A program made the translations under genes and the position numbers. This document shows positions 49,450-58,433 of a stretch of DNA of 64,000 nucleotides, piece by piece; position 1 is the first letter of the stretch; the number at the start of each line of letters is the position of its first letter. The DNA is taken from the NCBI RefSeq assembly GCF_016461825.1, contig NZ_JAEMNU010000123.1, forward strand, positions 90,925 to 154,924. Direction: 5' to 3'. Origin of the DNA: Rugamonas violacea (GTDB taxonomy: Bacteria > Pseudomonadota > Gammaproteobacteria > Burkholderiales > Burkholderiaceae_D). The notes beneath the pieces are model-generated. The model made no database searches, was not told the DNA's origin, and saw only the letters and a program-made list of their open reading frames with translations.

Positions 49450-50607
49450 ATGAAGCAGTCCAAGCCAGTCGCACCAGCTCGCTTCACCCCTGCCACGCCG
49501 CGCCAGCCCGCCGTGCCTGCGCCATTCACACCGTTGACAGCCAGCAAGGCCGGCGCCAGAACGGGGCCGCCCGCCGGCTTGCCGGCGCCCTTGCAGGCAC
49601 GCCTGGCTACGCCGCCAGGCAACAGGCCGGCGGGGCCGCCGGCGCCGACGCCGGCTTTGCTGCCCAGGGCGGCGTTGCCGGGGCCGGCCCGCCAGACCAT
49701 CCAGCGAAGCCTGGAAATGCTCGGCGTCGCCGCCGTCGGCGCGACCGTCCTGACGGCCGGCTATTTTTTGTGGAGCCGCTTCGCCGGCACGACCGGCAAC
49801 CCGGGCAGCACGACTGCCACACCACAGGGCAAGAAACAGCAGCAGCAGCAGCAGCGCAACACCCATCCAACCTCGGCAGTAAAGAAGAAGCCGACACGCC
49901 CGCCGTCGATCACGATCGTTGCGACCGACGCCCGGCTGCAGCAATTGGAGGCGGCGGCGCAAGCGGCCGGAAAACAGCGCGGCATGTCTCAGCGCAATCA
50001 ATATCTTAGTGACGTCAAGCGCAAACTGGGCGGCACCTTTCCGGCAGGTTACCGGGAGGCAGTCGAGACTGCTTATTACCTGGGAGCACACAGCGACAAC
50101 ACCCCTGACTTGCGCCTCCACCATGTAGAAGACGATGGCTCCGGCTGGCAAACCGTCGAGGACAAACCCTTGCTCAGCAGTAATGAGCGGCAGTCCAAAC
50201 GTGATGTAAAACTGTTCGCCTATGCTGCCAAAGCATTGCAAATTTTGGAGGCGGCGACCATCGGCGCGGAAACCAATTGCGTGTTATTAGATTCCAACGG
50301 CAACGTCAAGTATTCCGGCACCAACCAGGGAATTGCCAAGGCGGGCAGGAAGCGGGAGGCGCGCGACGCGCTGAGCACCAGCATGTCCAAGATCAAGAGT
50401 CAGGCAACCGGATACGGCGGTATTGCCTGCGCGGAGCCGGATGCCCTGATGAAAATGATCGACGACATGAAGGTCAAATCCAGCGGACTCAGGCCCTGCT
50501 TTTCTCTCGCCTACAGCAAGAAAGACGGCGCCAAGCCGGCCTGCGCCGACTGCACCCGGCAATTGACAGAAGCGCAGATCGGCGATCTCTACCCGTGGAC
50601 TGATTAG
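49450..50607 (+). CDS. Candidate polymorphic toxin with C-terminal zinc deaminase domain
   Basis: 385 residues in three parts. Residues 1-90 are Pro/Ala-rich and end in RQTIQRS, like leaders of several secreted toxins. Residues about 90-112 are hydrophobic (LGVAAVGATVLTAGYFLW), followed by a Gln/Lys linker. From about residue 260 a deaminase-like core appears: TNCVLLDSNGNVKYSGTNQ, then Cys327-Ala-Glu329 (ACAEPDAL), RPCFSLAY, and Cys365-x2-Cys368 (PACADCTRQL). Together these give the C-x-E plus C-x2-C zinc and catalytic set of the cytidine-deaminase fold, as in YwqJ/XOO_2897-type toxins. GAGG lies 7 bases before the ATG. No immunity gene is adjacent: alr is upstream on the other strand and lplT follows. 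Target (DNA, RNA or free nucleotide) is unknown. Confidence 0.6.
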   Translation: MKQSKPVAPARFTPATPRQPAVPAPFTPLTASKAGARTGPPAGLPAPLQARLATPPGNRPAGPPAPTPALLPRAALPGPARQTIQRSLEMLGVAAVGATVLTAGYFLWSRFAGTTGNPGSTTATPQGKKQQQQQQRNTHPTSAVKKKPTRPPSITIVATDARLQQLEAAAQAAGKQRGMSQRNQYLSDVKRKLGGTFPAGYREAVETAYYLGAHSDNTPDLRLHHVEDDGSGWQTVEDKPLLSSNERQSKRDVKLFAYAAKALQILEAATIGAETNCVLLDSNGNVKYSGTNQGIAKAGRKREARDALSTSMSKIKSQATGYGGIACAEPDALMKMIDDMKVKSSGLRPCFSLAYSKKDGAKPACADCTRQLTEAQIGDLYPWTD

Positions 50608-50691
50608 GCCGGCTTCGGCCATCGGGGCGATTTCGTGTCCCTCTGCATTTATGGTATAAAGCAAGCCAGATATGTTTTCAGGCATCCCAGT

Positions 50692-51954
50692 ATGAATCGT
50701 GGTTTCTATACCATCATGGCAGCGCAGTTCTTTTCGTCATTGGCGGATAACGCGCTGCTTTTTGTCGCGATCGACCTATTGATCAACATGAAGTCGCCGG
50801 GCTGGATCACGCCGCTGCTGAAACTCTCCTTTGTCCTCTTTTACGTGCTGTTGGCCGCTTTTGTCGGCGCCTTCGCCGACGCCCTGCCCAAGGGCCGGGT
50901 CATGTTCATTGCCAACCTGATCAAAATTTTCGGTTGCGCGCTGATCTTCTTCCAGGTCCATCCGCTGGCCGCCTACGCCGTCGTCGGCTTCGGCGCGGCG
51001 GTCTACTCGCCGGCCAAGTACGGCATCCTGACCGAACTGCTGCCGGGTGAGAAACTGGTCGCCGCCAACGGCTGGGTCGAGGGACTGACCGTCACTTCGA
51101 TCATCTTCGGCACCGTGATGGGCGGCCTGCTGGTCAGCGGCCGCACCTCGGCCTTCCTGCTCGGCATCGACGTGCCCATGCTCGACACCGGCATCAACAC
51201 GCCGACCGAGGCGGCCCTGTGCGTGGTGGTCGGCATCTACGTGCTGGCCGCCGTCTTCAACCTGCGCATCCCGGAAACCGGCTGCGTCTACGCCCACCAG
51301 GAACGCAACCCGATCAAGCTGATCACCGACTTCGCCAATTGCTACTCGCTGCTGTGGAAGGACAAGCTGGGCCAAATCTCGCTGGCCGTCACCACGCTGT
51401 TCTGGGGCGCCGCCGCCACCTTGCAACTGATCGTGCTGGAATGGGCCAAGCGCTCGCTGCACCTGCCCTACGACAAGGCGACCAGCCTGGTCGGCGTGGT
51501 GGCGATCGGCGTGGCGCTGGGCGCCGTGCTGTCGGCCTGCTTCATCACGCTGCGCAAGTCGCTGACCGTGATCCCGCTGGGCATCGGCATGGGCATCATC
51601 GTCATGAGCATGACCATGGTGCATTCGATCTACCTGGCCTATCCGCTGTTGATCCTGGTCGGCGTGCTGTCGGGCTTCTTCGTCGTGCCGATGAACGCGC
51701 TGCTACAGCACCGCGGCCACGTGCTGATGAGCGCCGGCCACTCGATCGCCGTGCAGAACTTCAACGAGAACCTGTCGATCCTGACCATGCTGGCGGCCTA
51801 CTCGCTGATGCTGCGCCTGCATCTGGACCTGGACGTCATCATCATCCTGTTCGGCCTGTTCGTCGCCGGCACCATGTTCTTCATCATGCGCAAGCACGCC
51901 GCCAACCAGAAGGAACACGATTCCCTGGCCCTGATCGGCGAACTGAAACACTAG
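50692..51954 (+). CDS. lplT: Lysophospholipid transporter LplT
   Basis: 420 residues of the major facilitator superfamily with about twelve membrane helices. It starts MNRGFYTIMAAQFFSSLADN and carries YSPAKYGILTELLPGEKLVA and GWVEGLTVTSIIFGTVMGG, which are typical LplT segments. In E. coli LplT flips lyso-PE inward for re-acylation by Aas; no aas gene is fused or adjacent here. It ends convergent with the DUF1853 gene. Confidence 0.92.
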   Translation: MNRGFYTIMAAQFFSSLADNALLFVAIDLLINMKSPGWITPLLKLSFVLFYVLLAAFVGAFADALPKGRVMFIANLIKIFGCALIFFQVHPLAAYAVVGFGAAVYSPAKYGILTELLPGEKLVAANGWVEGLTVTSIIFGTVMGGLLVSGRTSAFLLGIDVPMLDTGINTPTEAALCVVVGIYVLAAVFNLRIPETGCVYAHQERNPIKLITDFANCYSLLWKDKLGQISLAVTTLFWGAAATLQLIVLEWAKRSLHLPYDKATSLVGVVAIGVALGAVLSACFITLRKSLTVIPLGIGMGIIVMSMTMVHSIYLAYPLLILVGVLSGFFVVPMNALLQHRGHVLMSAGHSIAVQNFNENLSILTMLAAYSLMLRLHLDLDVIIILFGLFVAGTMFFIMRKHAANQKEHDSLALIGELKH

Positions 51955-52034
51955 GTTTTGGAATGGCCAGCCGGCGGCCGCGCGCCGGCGGTGGTTTGAA
52001 TCAAACTTGAATTTAAACTGGACCCGGACCTGAA

Positions 52035-52986
52035 TCAGGCCGGCAGCAAGCCGGCCGTGCGCCGCGCGGCGGCCTGCGCCTGCCAGTCGTCCGGCACCAC
52101 GAAGCCACGGCGCCGCTCGACCAGCCAGCCGCCCCGCTCCACCACCGCCGCCACCATCACCGGCGCGGCCAGCGTCTCCATCTGCAGCGTCAAGGCCTGG
52201 CGCAATTGCCACGGATTGAGCACGGGCGTGTCGCCCGCGCCCTTCCACGGCGCCAGCCATTGCAGACGCGGCAGGACGATGAAGCGCTCGTCGTCGGCCG
52301 CCTCGAAGCGCGCCAGCGCGCTCCAGAAACCGTGGCAGTGCGGCGCGCCGATGCCGGCCAGCGCCGGCGTGCGTCCCGGCGGATAAAACAACCAGCCCTT
52401 GACCAGTGCCTGCGCCAGATCGACCGGCTGCGGCAGCAGCGGCTGCGCCGCCGGATGCCGCGCCAGCGCCAACTGCTTGTCGAGGATCTTGCGCATCTTG
52501 GCGCCCAGCGTGTCGGCCAGGTTGGGGCCGATCAGGCAGTTGAAGCCCGCGTTGTCGGGCTGCTCGTCGAGCAGATAGAATTTGGTGGCGAACTCCCAGT
52601 GCAGCAGCCGTGCGCCGTCGCGCAGCAGGAAGTCGAACTCGCCGACGGTGTCGTTGCGGCTGGCGCGCACCTGCAAGCCGTGCGCCACCAAGCTGCCGTG
52701 CTGGGCGAAGTAGAAGGCCATCAGCTTTTCGGCGTACAGGCCGAGGCGGGAATAGAAGCGCGTGCCGAGCGCCTCGTCCAACGGCGCCGGATCGCGTTCT
52801 AGCGCGTGCAGCCAGTCGATGCTGGCGGCGGCCAGCGGGCCGAGGCTGGCGATGCGGCCCTGCCACGGCGGCGCGGCGGCGTCGAGCAGGTCGGGCGCGT
52901 CGAGCAGCCAGGCCAGCGCCCGCACGTGCGGCCGGGTCAGCCGGCTCCAGCGGCGCTCGAACAGCGCCTGGAAGCTGGCGTCGCCC

Positions 52987-53003
<17 letters not shown>
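52035..53003 (-). CDS. DUF1853 family protein
   Basis: 322 residues. The N-terminal pattern RPHVRALAWLLDAPDLLD and the central ARLLHWEFATKFYLLDE and LIGPNLADTLGAKMRKILD are characteristic of DUF1853. Spacing of Glu, Lys and Asp residues in WEFATKFYL hints at a nuclease-like fold, but this is speculative. It overlaps the 3' end of the glycosylase gene by 17 bases and is the last gene of the tsaB-rimI-udg cluster. Confidence 0.88.
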
Positions 53004-54149
<1,146 letters not shown>

Positions 54150-54153
<4 letters not shown>

Positions 54154-54620
54154 AATACGAACCGCATAACGATCGCGTCCTCGCGTTGCTGATTGGCGGC
54201 CGGGTAGTACGCCTTGCGCCGGCCGATCTGAATAAATCCGTAACGCTGGTAGATCGCCAGCGCGCGCGTGTTGGTCGGCCTGACCTCCAGCAGCATCGAC
54301 TCCATGCCCAGCCCGCGCGCGCAGGCGCAGGCCTGGTTCAGCAGCAGGCGGCCCAGGCCCTGGCCCTGGCGGTTCGCCGCCACGGCCACGTTGAGCAGAT
54401 GCGCCTCGTCGACGATGGCCATCACCAGGAAATAGCCCAACAGTTCGCCGGCCGGGTCGCGCAGCAACCAAGCCTGGTAGCCGCTGGCCAGCGAGTCGAT
54501 GAAGTTGGCGCGGCTCCAGGGATGCGGATAAACCGACTCCTCCAGCGCCAGCACCTGGTCGATGTCGGCCTCGCCCATGGGCTCGTATTGGAGCCGGGCC
54601 AGATCCCACTGCTGCATCAT
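54150..54620 (-). CDS. rimI: Ribosomal protein S18 alanine N-acetyltransferase
   Basis: 156 residues, a single GNAT domain: HLLNVAVAANRQGQGLGRLL holds the acetyl-CoA loop (Q-x-x-G-x-G) and LEVRPTNTRALAIYQRYGF the conserved helix. It acetylates the N-terminus of S18 in E. coli. It is sandwiched between tsaB and the glycosylase gene with ATGA overlaps at both ends. Confidence 0.95.
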
Positions 54621-55336
54621 GCCTGCGCCCCGGCCGCCTTTGCAGCCTTCTCCGCATTGATGTCGCGCCGCTCGGCGCTGGTGTAGGCGATCTTGTTGCG
54701 CAGGTAGAGCGGCTGCGCCTCGGCCGCCGTCAGCGTGGCGCCGGCGGCCAGCGCGATGCGCGCCAGCTGGGCGATCTGCACGGCGTGCGGCATCACCTGC
54801 GGCTGCGCGGCGGCGGCGAAGTCCTTGCCGGCGAAGGCTTCGGCGTAGGCCGACAGGCCGTTGCCGCAGGCCTTAGGGCAGCCCTGCGGCGCCACGGCCT
54901 CGGGCGCCGACAAGGCCGGCGCCAGCACCGCGTGCAGGCCGTCGGCATAGCGGTACTGCGCCCAGTAGACCTCGCCCATGCGGGCGTCGAGCACGGTCAG
55001 AATTTCCGTGGCGGCGAATTGCTGATGACAAGCCAGTGCCATCGCGTCCAGGGTCACCACCGGCACCACCGGCAAATTGGCGCCGAAGGCCAGGCCCTGG
55101 GCGATGCCGCAGGCGGTGCGCACGCCGGTGAACGAGCCGGGGCCGGAGCCGTAGGCGATGGCGGCACAGTCGGCCAGGGCGATGCCGGCCTCGGCCAGCA
55201 GTTCCTGGATCATCGGCAGGATGGCTTGCGAATGGGTGCGCACGCCCGACGACTCGCGGGAGTGGACGACGTCGTCCCGCAGCAGGGCGCAGGAGGCGAG
55301 TTCGGAGGAGGTTTCAATGGCGAGAATAATAGGCAT
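54617..55336 (-). CDS. tsaB: tRNA threonylcarbamoyladenosine biosynthesis protein TsaB
   Basis: 239 residues from MPIILAIETSSELASCALL. The actin-like ATPase fold motif ILAIETS, the central YGSGPGSFTGVRTACGIAQG and VLDARMGEVYWAQY are typical. TsaB partners TsaD and TsaE to make t6A37 on ANN-decoding tRNAs. It is the first gene of the cluster and ends by overlapping rimI. Confidence 0.96.
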   Translation of the reverse strand: MPIILAIETSSELASCALLRDDVVHSRESSGVRTHSQAILPMIQELLAEAGIALADCAAIAYGSGPGSFTGVRTACGIAQGLAFGANLPVVPVVTLDAMALACHQQFAATEILTVLDARMGEVYWAQYRYADGLHAVLAPALSAPEAVAPQGCPKACGNGLSAYAEAFAGKDFAAAAQPQVMPHAVQIAQLARIALAAGATLTAAEAQPLYLRNKIAYTSAERRDINAEKAAKAAGAQA

Positions 55337-55448
55337 CCCGTATTTTAACCCGGCGCGCCGGGCCGGGGCAGGTCCGGACGCCGGCGATTTGGCGGCGGAG
55401 CCGGCGCGGCGGCGTAGATTTCGGCTCGCACGCGCCGGGGACGCTTGC

Positions 55449-55516
55449 AAAACCCACGGGCGAAAGCCGGGGTCGGACCCCTCGGGGTCCGACCCCAGGT
55501 CGCGCCGTTGGGTTTT
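55449..55516. repeat. Dispersed palindrome, GGGGTCGGACCCC family, copy 1
   Basis: Inner arms GGGGTCGGACCCC (55469) and GGGGTCCGACCCC (55484), with an outer pair AAAACCCA / TGGGTTTT. It lies between the divergent tsaB and thioredoxin-like genes. Confidence 0.85.
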
Positions 55517-55619
55517 ACAGGCATCCCGGCAACTCGTGGCGCATCAATATTTTGGCGAGCGGCCCCGGCGTGTAGAATTGCGCGATCGGCGCCCGGCGCC
55601 CGTTAGGCTTTGACTTACC

Positions 55620-56048
55620 ATGCATAGTGTGACCCTGAACAACGACAACCGCGACGACGTGGCGGCGGCCCTGGCCGGCGAGCGCTGGATCGTCGCCTGC
55701 CTGTGCGCCGCCTGGTGCGGCACCTGCGCCAGCTATCGCGCCCAGTTCGAGGAGGTGGCGGCGCGCCACCCCGACAAGTTCTTCCTGTGGATAGACATCG
55801 AGGACCACGCCGACGTGGTCGGCGATCTCGACGTCGACAACTTCCCCACCCTGCTGATCCAGCGCCACGACGTGGTCGCCTTCTTCGGCACCATGCTGCC
55901 CGACCCGCACCTGGCGCACCGCCTGGTGCAGGCCCAGGCCGAGCAAAGCGATGAAGAGCTGGCGGCGCTGGCCGCCGGCAGCGAGGAGCGGCGCAACTGG
56001 CAGCGCGACTGCAATCTGCGCGCACTGCTCGGCGCGGCGTTGGAGTGA
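55620..56048 (+). CDS. Thioredoxin-family protein
   Basis: 142 residues with the redox motif AAWCGTCASY near residue 38 and the cis-Pro loop DNFPTLLIQ. The first residues VTLNNDNRDDVAAALAGE replace the usual strand. There is no signal peptide, so a cytoplasmic disulfide reductase or chaperone-like role is expected. The C-terminus extends about 25 residues past the fold. It stands alone. Confidence 0.88.
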   Translation: MHSVTLNNDNRDDVAAALAGERWIVACLCAAWCGTCASYRAQFEEVAARHPDKFFLWIDIEDHADVVGDLDVDNFPTLLIQRHDVVAFFGTMLPDPHLAHRLVQAQAEQSDEELAALAAGSEERRNWQRDCNLRALLGAALE

Positions 56049-56120
56049 CCCATGGGCGTGAACCTGGGGTCGGACCCGGCGGGTCCGACCCCGGCCCTTC
56101 GCCTTTGGGTGGTTTGCGAT
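56049..56120. repeat. Dispersed palindrome, GGGGTCGGACCCC family, copy 2
   Basis: Arms GGGGTCGGACCC (56066) and GGGTCCGACCCC (56081), followed by GCCTTTGGGTGGTTT at 56101-56115. It lies between the convergent thioredoxin-like and molybdenum-hydroxylase genes, where a hairpin could end both transcripts. Confidence 0.88.
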
Positions 56121-56134
56121 GACGGGCCGCCGAC

Positions 56135-58411
56135 TCAGCCCAGCGTCAACGGCAGGCTGCGCAAACGCTGCCCGGTCAGCTTGAAAACGGCGTTGGCCAC
56201 CGCCGGCGCGATCGGCGGCGTGGCCGGCTCGCCCATCCCCTCTGGCGGCTCGGCGCTGGCCATGATGATGGTCTCCACCTCCGGCGCCTGCCCCATGCGC
56301 AGCACCGGGTAATCGTGGAAATTGCTCTGCTCGACCTTGCCGTCCTTGATCGTCACCGCGCCGAACAGCGCCGCCGACAAACCGAACACCACGGCCGACT
56401 CGGCCTGCTGGGCGATGATGTTGGGATTGACGGCGATGCCGCAGTCGAGCGCGCAGACCACCCGGTGCACGCGGATCTCCTTCCCTTCGACCGACACCTC
56501 GGCCACCTGCGCGACGATGGTGCCGAACGACTGGTGCAGCGCCACGCCGTGGGCGCGGCCGGCCGGCGCCGCGCCGGCGCGCGCCACCGCCGCGTCCAGC
56601 ACGGCCAAGTGGCGCGGATGGCGCGCCAGCAGCGCGCGGCGGAAGGCCACGCCGTCCTGCCCGGCGGCGTGGGCCAGCTCGTCGACAAAGCTCTCCTTGA
56701 AGAAGGCGTTGTGCGAATGGCCGACCGAACGCCAGTAACCCAGCGGCACCGGGCTGTCGACGATCACATGGCGGATGCGCTGGTTGGCGAACTCGTACTG
56801 CATGTCGAACTCGCCCTCGGCGGTGGTCTTGTCCGGCCCGCCCGGCGGCAGGCCCAGGTTACGCTTGAAGAACTGATGCGACACCGATCCGCTGGCCGAG
56901 TGGTTGTCATAGGCCAGCACCTTGCCGCCGGCGTCCAGCCCCGCCGTGAAGCGCGCCAGCGCGGCCGGCCGGTAGACGTCGTGGCCGATGTCGTCCTCGC
57001 GGCTCCAGATCACTTGCACCGGCGCGCCGCCGCACTGCATGGCCACCGCCACCGCCTGCGCCACCATGTCGACGTCGAGCCGGCGGCCGAAACCGCCGCC
57101 CAGCAAGGTCACTTCCAGCACCACGTCGGCCGCCGCCACGCCGGCCACCTTGGCCGCCGCCTTGACCGCCAGGCTGGGCGACTGCGTCGCCGCCCACAGC
57201 CACACCTTGCCGTCCTTGACCTGCGCCGTGCAGTTGACCGGCTCCATCGCCGCGTGCGCCAGATAGGGCGCGCGGTACTCGGCGCTGACCACCTTGGCCA
57301 CGCCGCCCACGCCCGCCGCGATGGCGCCGACCTCGCCGGCCTGGTGGTAGGCGTAGCCGGCCTCGCTATCGAGCTTGGCGGCGAACTCGCGGAATATCTG
57401 CTCGCTCGACAGCTTGGCGTGGGCGCCCTCGTTCCAGCTGATGGGCAGCGCCAGCGCGGCCTGTTTGGCCTGCCAGTAACTGGCCGCCACCACGGCGGCG
57501 CCGGCCCGCGCGCCGCCCAGCGGCGACAGCGCGGCCGAAAAATCGACCACCCGCGACACGCCGGCCATGCCCTTGACCGCCTGCGCGTCGATGCCGGCGA
57601 CGCTGGCGCCGAGCACCGGCGCCATGCGCACGGCGGCGTACAGCAAGCCGGGCGGACGGGCGTCGATGCCGAAGCCGGCGCTGCCGTCGACCTTGGCGGC
57701 GCTGTCGCGCCGTGGCGCCGGCGTGCCGATCAACTTGAAATCGCGCGGCTGCTTCAGGCGCACCTCGCCCGGCTCGCTCAAGGCGGCGCGGGCCGCCAGC
57801 GCGCCGTAGGCCAGGCGCTTGCCGCTGGCGTGCAGCACGAAGCCGGCCTCGGTGCGGCACTCCGTCGCCGCCACTTTCCACTCGTGCGCGGCGGCGGCCA
57901 GCAGCAAGGCGCGCGCCGTGGCGCCGGCCTCGCGCATCGGTCCCCAGGCGTCCTTCACGCTGGACGAGCCGCCGGTGATCTGCAGGCCCAGCTCGCGCGC
58001 CACCTTGCCGACGGTCCATTGCGCCACCGCTTTCAGATTGCCCTGCTCGTCCGGGTGGAAGGGCAGGCCGTCGCGCAGCATGGCGACGTTGCCGTAGATG
58101 CTGTCGAGCGGCGCCTGCAACAGGCGCACCGCCGACAGCGGCACGTCGAGCTCCTCGGCCACCAGCATCGGCAGCGCCGTGTGCACGCCCTGCCCCATCT
58201 CGCTGCGCGGCATGGCCACCATGACGCTGCCGTCGACACCGATGGCGACCCAGCCGTTCAGCGCCACCGCGCCGTCGGTCAGCGGCAGCGGCTGCGTGGC
58301 GCGCACCCGCTGGCGCGGCGGCAGCAGGCCCCAGCCCACCACCAGCGCGCCGGCGGCGGCGACGCCGCTGAAGATGAAACGGCGGCGCGACAGTCTGGTC
58401 GGTTTGAGCAT
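56135..58411 (-). CDS. Molybdopterin-binding subunit of a xanthine dehydrogenase/IorB-type enzyme
   Basis: 758 residues starting with a twin-arginine-like signal (SRRRFIFSGVAAAGALVVG). Duplicated aldehyde-oxidase-type domains bind the Mo cofactor: GWVAIGVDGSVMVAMPRSEM, GQGVHTALPMLVAEELDVP, LEVTLLGGGFGRRLDVD and YWRSVGHSHNAFFKESFVDE. Such periplasmic proteins oxidise aldehydes or N-heterocycles such as isoquinoline. The expected [2Fe-2S] small subunit and cytochrome are not next to it. The second half has an odd insertion-free GVALHQSFGTIVAQVAEV end. Confidence 0.88.
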   Translation of the reverse strand: MLKPTRLSRRRFIFSGVAAAGALVVGWGLLPPRQRVRATQPLPLTDGAVALNGWVAIGVDGSVMVAMPRSEMGQGVHTALPMLVAEELDVPLSAVRLLQAPLDSIYGNVAMLRDGLPFHPDEQGNLKAVAQWTVGKVARELGLQITGGSSSVKDAWGPMREAGATARALLLAAAAHEWKVAATECRTEAGFVLHASGKRLAYGALAARAALSEPGEVRLKQPRDFKLIGTPAPRRDSAAKVDGSAGFGIDARPPGLLYAAVRMAPVLGASVAGIDAQAVKGMAGVSRVVDFSAALSPLGGARAGAAVVAASYWQAKQAALALPISWNEGAHAKLSSEQIFREFAAKLDSEAGYAYHQAGEVGAIAAGVGGVAKVVSAEYRAPYLAHAAMEPVNCTAQVKDGKVWLWAATQSPSLAVKAAAKVAGVAAADVVLEVTLLGGGFGRRLDVDMVAQAVAVAMQCGGAPVQVIWSREDDIGHDVYRPAALARFTAGLDAGGKVLAYDNHSASGSVSHQFFKRNLGLPPGGPDKTTAEGEFDMQYEFANQRIRHVIVDSPVPLGYWRSVGHSHNAFFKESFVDELAHAAGQDGVAFRRALLARHPRHLAVLDAAVARAGAAPAGRAHGVALHQSFGTIVAQVAEVSVEGKEIRVHRVVCALDCGIAVNPNIIAQQAESAVVFGLSAALFGAVTIKDGKVEQSNFHDYPVLRMGQAPEVETIIMASAEPPEGMGEPATPPIAPAVANAVFKLTGQRLRSLPLTLG

Positions 58412-58433
58412 GGTGGCTTTCGTGGCGGTGGTG

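Noticed and set aside
49300-50241. A 313-codon minus-strand frame that could have been an antitoxin for the deaminase-like gene
   Set aside because: It lies wholly antisense to the coding region, with poly-Leu and poly-Arg stretches arising from the Gln/Pro codons; no independent support.
50635-50691. Upstream in-frame start for lplT
   Set aside because: The extra 19 residues do not match the conserved LplT N-terminus (MNRGFYTIMAAQ) and would almost touch the preceding gene.
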